DNA from: Selenomonas sp.
GTDB lineage: Bacteria; Bacillota; Negativicutes; Selenomonadales; Selenomonadaceae
Assembly (NCBI GenBank): GCA_003518745.1
Contig: DOYB01000250.1
Span: forward strand, 1 to 7,753
Length of the DNA: 7,753 nt
Direction: 5' to 3'
Below, in pieces: positions 1 through 5,530 of the stretch; position 1 is the stretch's first letter, and each line of letters starts with the position of its first letter. Made by a program: the position numbers and the translations under genes. Under the pieces are notes generated by a model. The model made no database searches and was not told where the DNA came from. It saw nothing but the letters and a program-made list of their open reading frames with translations.

Positions 1-319
1 TACATAAATAATCGTAAAGATGTATTGTCGGATCACTGGCCATGAGGCCGAAAAACAAGGGAACATCCCGCACTATGGGAAGAATCTCACGGGTTCCCAA
101 ATCCATGACCTGACTGTTATTGTTCCCATAACAGAAAAAACTGCTCAAGGAGCTTCGCCCCATAATGCGGTAACGTCCGGCAGCCAGCGCAAGCAGGACA
201 TCCGCCCCACCCATGGCGGCCAGCTTTGCCGTGATACCCGATCCTACGGAAGCCCCTATGATGTGCCCCCCTACATTTATCTGCGCCCAAAGCCGACGCA
301 TGATTTCTTCTTTTTCCAC
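1..319 (-). CDS. TIM-barrel PEP hydrolase-family protein (5' part only)
   Basis: This is the N-terminal 106 codons of a gene that runs off the left window edge; family members are about 275 residues long. I translated it by hand. It begins with GTG at 317-319, six nucleotides after a clean GGAGG (326-330). An in-frame ATG at 338-340 has no usable ribosome binding site. Recognisable family blocks are IIGASVGSG (residues 20-28), AKLAAMGGAD (31-40), AGRYRIMGRSS (47-57), REILPIV (77-83) and the block ending ASDP (94-97). They match the IGPS-like TIM-barrel family annotated as 'phosphoenolpyruvate hydrolase family' or 'TIM-barrel signal transduction protein', which also forms the C-terminal half of plant Tm-1 proteins. 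The biochemical role of bacterial members is poorly settled, so no reaction is asserted. It lies 99 bp downstream of polC on the same strand and could be co-transcribed or have its own promoter. Confidence 0.82.
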   Translation of the reverse strand, partial: MEKEEIMRRLWAQINVGGHIIGASVGSGITAKLAAMGGADVLLALAAGRYRIMGRSSLSSFFCYGNNNSQVMDLGTREILPIVRDVPLFFGLMASDPTIHLYDYLC

Positions 320-325
320 AGAACA

Positions 326-330
326 CCTCC
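326..330 (-). promoter_or_regulatory. Shine-Dalgarno that fixes the GTG start of the TIM-barrel gene
   Basis: On the minus strand this reads GGAGG, six nucleotides upstream of the GTG at 317-319. It is the strongest ribosome binding site near this gene and is the reason for preferring GTG over the in-frame ATG at 338-340. That ATG lies upstream of the GGAGG and has only a distant GAGGGA behind it. A third candidate GTG at 324-326 is out of frame with the family-like protein. Confidence 0.7.
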
Positions 331-349
331 CTGCTGACATGGAAACGGC

Positions 350-378
350 TTTCATCCCTCTATAGGGAATTCTTGAAA
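350..378 (-). other. Imperfect inverted repeat in the polC to TIM-barrel gap
   Basis: The 99-bp gap (320-418) holds one visible structure. On the minus strand the arms TTTCA and TGAAA flank a perfect TCCCT-ATAG-AGGGA hairpin (355-368), with an unpaired AGAAT bulge on the 5' side only. No T-run follows, so it is not a convincing intrinsic terminator. It lies 20 nt before the ribosome binding site of the downstream gene, so it could be a weak operator, an mRNA processing or stability element, or chance. No clear -35/-10 promoter pair was seen in the gap. Confidence 0.25.
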
Positions 379-418
379 ATCATCGTTTCTTCTGTGTTCC
401 TCACTCACCCGATAAACA

Positions 419-3400
419 TCACATTCCGAAAAGCTCAAGCTGATCGCTTTCGCTCATTCCCTCAAGGCAGCCGTGCTCCCTCAAAACCTCAATCTGTGTT
501 TTGGAGATTCCTGACCTCTTGTGGAGATCGTCCACAGAGGTGAACTCCCCTTCCTTCCTAGCCTCGGTTATTCCACGGGCAGCGGAGGCGCTTATGCCCT
601 CCAGTGACGCCAGGGGCGGCAGCAGGGTTTTCTCAAGGATTATGAACTTCTCCGCGTCAGAACGGTAAATATCCACATACTCAACCCCATAGCCGCGAAG
701 GTACATCTCCCATGCAAGCTGCAACACCGCCAATGTGCCGCTTTCCTTGCCCTCCAGCTTCTTTTCCTTGGATTTCTCTTCCAGAGCCCGCAGCTGCTCC
801 TCAACATAGTCCTTGCCCCTGGCAATCACATTGGCATCGAACTCTGCCGCACGTATGGAGAAATAAGCCGCATAGTATGCCAATGGATAGTGCACCTTGC
901 AAAAGGCAATGCGATAGGCCATCATAACATAGGCCGTCGCGTGGGCCCTTGGGAAAAGATACTTGATTTTCTGGCAGGACTCTATATACCATTCGGGAAC
1001 ATTGTTTTCCCTAAGGTTCTCCACCACCTCCGGCTTTATACCCTTCCCCTTTCGCACACCCTCCATGGTCTTGAAGGAAAGCAGCGGATCTATCCCATGA
1101 TGTATCAGGTACATCATAATATCGTCACGGGCGGATATTGCGTCCTTCAAGGTACAGGTACCCGCCCGAATCAAATCCTGAGCATTGCCAAGCCAAACGT
1201 CAGTGCCATGGGAAAAGCCTGAAATACGCACCAAATCACTGAAACAGTTAGGGTGCGTGTCATCTATCATCTGCCTTGTGAAGCTGGTACGGAATTCCGG
1301 TATTCCAAAGGTCCCCGAGTTTGCTCCAAGTTCCTCCGGTGTCACCTTGAGGGCGTCCGTGGAAGAAAAAATCGAAAGGGTTGCCTTGTCGTCCAGCGGG
1401 ATGGTCTTTGGGTCCCTATGTGTCAAATCCTCCAGCATCTTGATAACGGTGGGATCATCGTGTCCAAGGATATCCAGCTTCACCAGACGGCTGCTGATGG
1501 AGTGGTAATCAAAATGAGTGGTAATTGTCCCCGAATCCTTGTCATCCGCGGGATATTGTATGGGCGTAAAGAAGTGTACATCCATGTTCCTGGGTACAAC
1601 CATGATTCCCGCGGGATGCTGCCCAGTAGTGCGCTTGGTTCCCAGACATCCCCTGACCATGTGGTCTATGAAGGAACGGTGCTTCTTCATCCCCTTTTCC
1701 TCATAGAACTTCATCACGAAACCATAGGCCGTCTTATCTGCCACGGTTGAAATAGTACCTGCTCTGTATACGTTATCCTTGCCGAACAGGACTTCGGTAT
1801 ACTTATGGGCAACGGGCTGATATGTCCCTGAGAAGTTCAGGTCGATATCAGGCACCTTGTCTCCGTCGAAGCCAAGGAACACCGCAAAGGGAATATCATG
1901 GCCATCCTTCACCAATGGTGTGCCGCAGACAGGACACTCCTTATCCGGCAAATCATAGCCGCACCCCACCGAACCGTCTGTAATGAATTTACTGTACTGG
2001 CAATGCGGGCAGCGCCAATGGGGAGGAAGTGGATTGACCTCAGTGATTCCCGTCATGGTAGCGATAAAGGATGAACCGACTGAACCACGGGAGCCCACCA
2101 GATAACCATCGTCATTGGATTTTTTCACCAATCTCTGGGATATCAGATAGAGCACTGAAAAGCCATGCCCGATTATGGGCTTCAGTTCCTGCTGCAGACG
2201 TGCTTCCACGATTTCGGGCAGATTTTCACCGTAGAGCTCCTTTGCCTTGTTATAAGACATATCCCGAATCTCCTGCTCAGCTCCCGGTATCATGGGAGAA
2301 TAGAGATCATCGGGAATGGGCTTGAAGCGCTCTATGGATTCACTTATGGCCCTGGGGTTAGTCACTACGGCCTCATAGGCCGCCTCCTCCCCTAAGTATG
2401 TGAATTCAGCCAGCATTTCCTCGGTGGTCCTGAGATAAATAGGCGGCTGATACTGAGCATCATCAAAGCCCTTGCCTGTCATGAGTATTTCACGGTAAAC
2501 CGCGTCCTCCTTGTTCAGGAAGTGCACATCACAGGTGGCTACCAGCTTCTTATCCAGCTTCTTTGCCAGCTCCGCCACCTTCAGATTGACGTTTATCAAA
2601 TCCTCGTCCGTATTGATATCCGGGAATTTATCACTGCGTTTCAGGAACTCGTTGTTTCCTATAGGCTGAATCTCAAGATAGTCGTAGAAGGAGGCAATCT
2701 CCAAAAGCTCCTCATCAGGCCGTCCCTCGACAATGGCCCGTATAAGTTCCCCCGCCTCGCAGGCAGAGCCCAATATCAGCCCTTCCCTATACTCCGAAAG
2801 TATACTCTTCGGAATCCTTGGCCTCTTATTGTAGTATTTGAGATGGGAAAGAGATACTATACGGTACAGATTGTGCAGTCCAATGGGGTTCTTTGCCAAT
2901 ATTATTATATGATTGGACTGCTTCTGCCTGTAATCCTCTCCAACCAGATACCCCTCCATGCCGTAGATTATCTTGATATCCAGTTTATTGTCATGCACGG
3001 CTTTTTCCGCGTCGGGAAATGCCTGGACAACGCCGTGGTCCGTAATGGCGATGGCGGGCCAGCCCCAGCCGGCAGCAGTTTTCACCAAATCCTTTACTGA
3101 AACCACCGCGTCCATAGTGCTCATGGTAGTATGGGCATGAAGCTCCACGCGTTTCTCTTTCGCGTTGTCCTTGCGCTTTTTGCCCTCGCACTTTGAAAGA
3201 CTGTCCATAAACATGACATATTCGTTCATGTAGGTATCAAATCGTACCGCGCCATGAATTTTAACGCGCATTCCATCACGAACCGCGTCCGTGACCTGCT
3301 GGAAGGTTTCCTTCTCCTTTTCCTTGAAGAACTTCTTGACAGAAATCCCATCTGCTTCATCCGTAAGACAGAAGGACATCATCTGTGTTCCGGTCTTGAA

Positions 3401-4243
3401 GGTATTTGTCTTGATGCCGAACTTTTCGCCGCTTCCAATGATACCCTCCAATATGACGCTTCTCTGCTCCCCTTCCACCTCCGTCAATTTGGTGGCTTCT
3501 CCTATGATTGCCTTCCCGAAAATAAGATTTCCGGGATCCGGAATGGCTACAGGAGCAGAAAGGTCCGGAATCTCCGCGGCTTTCTTTTGTTTTGGCTTAG
3601 CTTCCTGTTTTGGAGTCCTGACTTTCGGCACCGCTTCCGGAACCCTTGCCACAAGAGGGGATGGCTCCGGGGCAGCAGGCTTTCGCGCAGGCGATGGAAG
3701 CTCAAGCCCTTCCAATTCGCTGTCCACCGGAATATCCTCGTTAACCGCGATACAGTCCACCGCGCAGGAAATGCCCAAAAGGGACAGGATTGACTGATGG
3801 AGTAGTTCGGACACATGATGGCGTTTCAGGATATCAAGGCTCAACTCCCCAGTAACCTCCAGGGTAATCTGATTCCCGTCTATGGAGTGCCGCATCCGCT
3901 TGAACAAGCTCAATACCATTGGATTGCCGCCTGCCGTCAGCTCAACCAGCCGCTTCCATGCCTTGTTTACAGCGGTTTCCGCATGAACGATATCCTGATA
4001 GAAAAGCACCTGCCCCAAATTGTGAATGCCGCGTATGTGCTCTGATACACGGGATAAGAGCCCATCATCAAGAAGCTCCCCTGTCTGCAGCAGAATCTCC
4101 CAACAGGGTACTTCGGCAGATATCTCCACATGCTTAATCTGGCATGACTTCAGCAACTCCTCTTCTTCCCGCGCCAGTTTCATGCCATTCAGCAATTCCC
4201 AAAACATATTCGGTTTTTGGGGAACAATACAAAACTTCTGCAT
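419..4243 (-). CDS. polC: PolC-type DNA polymerase III alpha subunit lacking the DnaQ exonuclease insert
   Basis: This is the replicative polymerase of Firmicutes, 1274 aa against about 1440 in Bacillus subtilis. Domains in order: N-terminal domain (about 1-175), an Ala/Pro/Lys-rich linker (176-238), OB fold (about 245-352), PHP domain (about 366-580), then the polymerase core. The core has a zinc-binding cluster (C745, C748, C770, C773), catalytic acids in PDID (D799, D801) and LDILG (D924), and the KRTTGQHP fingers block near 870. A helix-hairpin-helix region follows (about 1208-1229), and the C-terminus QLELF (1268-1272) fits the sliding-clamp binding motif. The 3'-5' exonuclease that normally interrupts PHP is absent: GMEGYLVGED (428-437) runs within eight residues into HIIILAKN (445-452), and no DxETTG motif occurs anywhere. 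All nine PHP metal-ligand positions look intact. The ATG is preceded by GGAG at a short 4-nt spacing. It follows the transglycosylase gene by 50 nt and is probably in its operon. No frameshift was seen. Confidence 0.97.
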   Translation of the reverse strand: MQKFCIVPQKPNMFWELLNGMKLAREEEELLKSCQIKHVEISAEVPCWEILLQTGELLDDGLLSRVSEHIRGIHNLGQVLFYQDIVHAETAVNKAWKRLVELTAGGNPMVLSLFKRMRHSIDGNQITLEVTGELSLDILKRHHVSELLHQSILSLLGISCAVDCIAVNEDIPVDSELEGLELPSPARKPAAPEPSPLVARVPEAVPKVRTPKQEAKPKQKKAAEIPDLSAPVAIPDPGNLIFGKAIIGEATKLTEVEGEQRSVILEGIIGSGEKFGIKTNTFKTGTQMMSFCLTDEADGISVKKFFKEKEKETFQQVTDAVRDGMRVKIHGAVRFDTYMNEYVMFMDSLSKCEGKKRKDNAKEKRVELHAHTTMSTMDAVVSVKDLVKTAAGWGWPAIAITDHGVVQAFPDAEKAVHDNKLDIKIIYGMEGYLVGEDYRQKQSNHIIILAKNPIGLHNLYRIVSLSHLKYYNKRPRIPKSILSEYREGLILGSACEAGELIRAIVEGRPDEELLEIASFYDYLEIQPIGNNEFLKRSDKFPDINTDEDLINVNLKVAELAKKLDKKLVATCDVHFLNKEDAVYREILMTGKGFDDAQYQPPIYLRTTEEMLAEFTYLGEEAAYEAVVTNPRAISESIERFKPIPDDLYSPMIPGAEQEIRDMSYNKAKELYGENLPEIVEARLQQELKPIIGHGFSVLYLISQRLVKKSNDDGYLVGSRGSVGSSFIATMTGITEVNPLPPHWRCPHCQYSKFITDGSVGCGYDLPDKECPVCGTPLVKDGHDIPFAVFLGFDGDKVPDIDLNFSGTYQPVAHKYTEVLFGKDNVYRAGTISTVADKTAYGFVMKFYEEKGMKKHRSFIDHMVRGCLGTKRTTGQHPAGIMVVPRNMDVHFFTPIQYPADDKDSGTITTHFDYHSISSRLVKLDILGHDDPTVIKMLEDLTHRDPKTIPLDDKATLSIFSSTDALKVTPEELGANSGTFGIPEFRTSFTRQMIDDTHPNCFSDLVRISGFSHGTDVWLGNAQDLIRAGTCTLKDAISARDDIMMYLIHHGIDPLLSFKTMEGVRKGKGIKPEVVENLRENNVPEWYIESCQKIKYLFPRAHATAYVMMAYRIAFCKVHYPLAYYAAYFSIRAAEFDANVIARGKDYVEEQLRALEEKSKEKKLEGKESGTLAVLQLAWEMYLRGYGVEYVDIYRSDAEKFIILEKTLLPPLASLEGISASAARGITEARKEGEFTSVDDLHKRSGISKTQIEVLREHGCLEGMSESDQLELFGM
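2522..3151 (-). other. PHP domain of PolC, uninterrupted and with a full set of metal ligands
   Basis: This sub-region of polC encodes about residues 365-574. Visible metal-ligand positions, assigned by spacing and motif likeness to active DnaE1 PHP domains, are H369 and H371 (HAH), D378, H403 (TDH), E430 (GME), H445 (NHIII), C495 (GSAC), and D572 with H574 (CDVH). In typical PolC an exonuclease of about 190 residues separates the GME and the next His; here 14 residues do. The layout therefore resembles a DnaE PHP domain inside an otherwise clear PolC. Catalytic activity is inferred from conserved residues only. Confidence 0.75.
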
Positions 4244-4260
4244 TTCGCTCCATCTTCTCC
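4244..4260 (-). promoter_or_regulatory. Translation initiation region of polC
   Basis: On the minus strand two SD-like sequences precede polC: GGAGAAG (4254-4260) and GGAG (4248-4251). The second is four nucleotides from the polC ATG (4241-4243), which is close. Between them lies an out-of-frame ATG (4251-4253) that opens a 40-codon reading frame ending at 4134, inside polC. The next in-frame Met (codon 13, 4205-4207) has no ribosome binding site, so the chosen start is preferred. Confidence 0.5.
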
Positions 4261-4293
4261 AAACTTACCATGAAAACAAAGATCTTATTCTGC

Positions 4294-4914
4294 TTACTCA
4301 TCTTCCTCATAGATGCTTCGATACTTCTCCCTGTACTTGAGTACCTTGTGTACGTAGGCTCTGGTTTCATCGTACGGAATCTCATCTATATTCTGGAAGT
4401 CATAGGCCCAGCCGTATTCCTCCATCCAGTCGGACACGTTCCCCCTGCCGGCATTGTAGGCTGCCAGCACGAGAATATCATTCCCCTCAAACTCACGTTC
4501 CAGGGATGACAGGTACCATATACCATACTTGATGTTTGTCTCAGGCTCGTGCAGCTTTTCCATATAAAAGGAAGTATCATCAATCTGCCGTGAAATCCAC
4601 TTGGCGGTATTAGGCATTAGCTGCATAAGGCCCACAGCCCCTCGATGGGAATGGACATCTTTCCGAAAACCGCTTTCCACCTTTATTACCGCCGCGGCCA
4701 GGTATGGGTCCACATCATATTCCGCGGAATATTCCTCCACGATTTCCCTGTTGTGGAAGGGATATATCCATCCCCTCTGAACAGATCTGACGTTCAGCAG
4801 GAAATACGTCATTAAACACAGCAGCAGGAACATAAGCCCTGCCAATAACGCGCATCCCATACGCCGCCGGGTTCTCTCGATGCTCTTAACTCTTTCACGT
4901 ATATTTCGGTTCAT
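4294..4914 (-). CDS. Membrane-anchored lytic transglycosylase (SLT domain)
   Basis: This 206-residue protein should cleave the glycan strands of peptidoglycan outside the membrane, forming 1,6-anhydro-muropeptides. It has a short basic cytoplasmic N-terminus (RERVKSIERTRRR), one hydrophobic segment (about 20-41) that acts as a signal anchor, and a goose-lysozyme-like SLT domain (about 55-200). The catalytic Glu is E80 in KVESGF. The other family motifs are GLMQLMPNTA (95-104), GIWYLSSL (121-128) and AAYNAGRGNV (151-160). There is no LysM or other wall-binding domain, so it is a minimal one-domain enzyme, typical of Clostridia. Its ATG overlaps the coaE stop by ATGA, and a GGGAG lies seven nucleotides upstream, so it is probably translationally coupled to coaE. 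The family assignment is firm. A specific role, such as in spore, division or secretion-system assembly, cannot be read from the sequence. Confidence 0.93.
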   Translation of the reverse strand: MNRNIRERVKSIERTRRRMGCALLAGLMFLLLCLMTYFLLNVRSVQRGWIYPFHNREIVEEYSAEYDVDPYLAAAVIKVESGFRKDVHSHRGAVGLMQLMPNTAKWISRQIDDTSFYMEKLHEPETNIKYGIWYLSSLEREFEGNDILVLAAYNAGRGNVSDWMEEYGWAYDFQNIDEIPYDETRAYVHKVLKYREKYRSIYEEDE

Positions 4915-5525
4915 GGAGATTCTCCCGCATAGAGAGCCGCCCGATTCCTGTACAGTGTCTTAGCCATAGCCCCTATCTCATCTATGCTTCCTGAATTGTC
5001 CAGCACCACGTCCCCGCGGCTGCATTTCTCCTCCAGGCTCATCTGTGCCGCTAAACGAGCTTTGGCCTGTTCCGCAGTCAAATTATCACGTTTCATCAAT
5101 CTATCAAGTTGGATTTTCATTGAAACGGACACCACCCAAATTTCATCGCATAAAACATTCCAGCCGGCTTCAAATAAAAGGGGTACATCCAGTATTACTA
5201 CCCTATGTCCCCATTTTTCGCAATTATCCAATCTTCTTTTTATCTCATCCAGCAATATGGGATGACTGATTCTGTCAACCCACTCCCGCTCCCCAGGATT
5301 CCTGAACACGATCTCACCTATGGCCCTCCGGTCCAGAGTCCCGTCGTTTCTCAAAACCTCACTGCCAAAATGCCCCGCATAAGCCTGAAAGAGCGCGCCT
5401 CCGGGGGCTGCCAGCTCATGCGCCAGCCTGTCCGCATCCAGAACACATGCCCCTGCCTCCCTGAGGGCATTTGAAACCGCGCTCTTGCCACAGGCAATGC
5501 CCCCGGTCAAACCTATAACATGCAT
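4911..5525 (-). CDS. coaE: Dephospho-CoA kinase
   Basis: It catalyses the last step of coenzyme A synthesis, ATP-dependent phosphorylation of the 3'-hydroxyl of dephospho-CoA, in the cytoplasm. The 204-residue product has the P-loop GLTGGIACGKS (5-15, with Cys where Gly or Ser is usual), the DAD motif (30-32) that lines the acceptor site, HPI (88-90), the Walker B-like ILDVPLLFE block (111-119) and an Arg-rich lid (DRLMKRDNLT, starting at 131). Length is normal for the family. The ATG at 5523-5525 gives the usual N-terminus, MHVIGLTGG, five nucleotides after the polA stop. A GTG at 5532-5534 overlaps that stop as GTGA and would add three residues; its upstream GAGG is only four nucleotides away. 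A TTG at 5547-5549 is less likely. Tight packing with polA and the downstream transglycosylase gene indicates one operon. Confidence 0.95.
   Translation of the reverse strand: MHVIGLTGGIACGKSAVSNALREAGACVLDADRLAHELAAPGGALFQAYAGHFGSEVLRNDGTLDRRAIGEIVFRNPGEREWVDRISHPILLDEIKRRLDNCEKWGHRVVILDVPLLFEAGWNVLCDEIWVVSVSMKIQLDRLMKRDNLTAEQAKARLAAQMSLEEKCSRGDVVLDNSGSIDEIGAMAKTLYRNRAALYAGESP
4915..4926 (-). promoter_or_regulatory. Ribosome binding site of the transglycosylase gene within a small inverted repeat
   Basis: On the minus strand GGGAG (4922-4926) sits seven nucleotides before the ATG at 4912-4914. The spacer itself contains CTCC, so GGAG-AAT-CTCC can pair into a tiny hairpin that would cover the SD. 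Because this lies inside the last codons of coaE, ribosomes finishing coaE could expose it, which fits the ATGA overlap. The stem is only four base pairs. Confidence 0.4.
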
Positions 5526-5530
5526 AATGC

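Noticed and set aside
117..326. Minus-strand 69-codon frame starting with GTG
   Set aside because: It is a shifted reading of the TIM-barrel gene; the correct frame, starting at 319, gives continuous family motifs to the window edge.
20..337. Plus-strand 105-codon frame near the left edge
   Set aside because: It is antisense to the TIM-barrel gene, lacks a ribosome binding site I can identify, and its product is low-complexity toward the end.
350..378. Intrinsic terminator after polC
   Set aside because: The stem is short and bulged and no T-run follows on the minus strand.
2905..2953. Frameshift or pseudogene explanation for the short polC
   Set aside because: The frame is uninterrupted, and polymerase, PHP, OB and clamp-binding motifs are all intact on both sides of the missing exonuclease.
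2522..3100. Plus-strand open frame of 192 codons inside polC
   Set aside because: It is antisense to the PHP and neighbouring region of a clearly coding polC, and its translation resembles no protein family.
3254..3793. Plus-strand open frames of 179 and 168 codons opposite the polC OB fold and linker
   Set aside because: Two overlapping frames on the same stretch, both antisense to polC; the products show no domain-like pattern.
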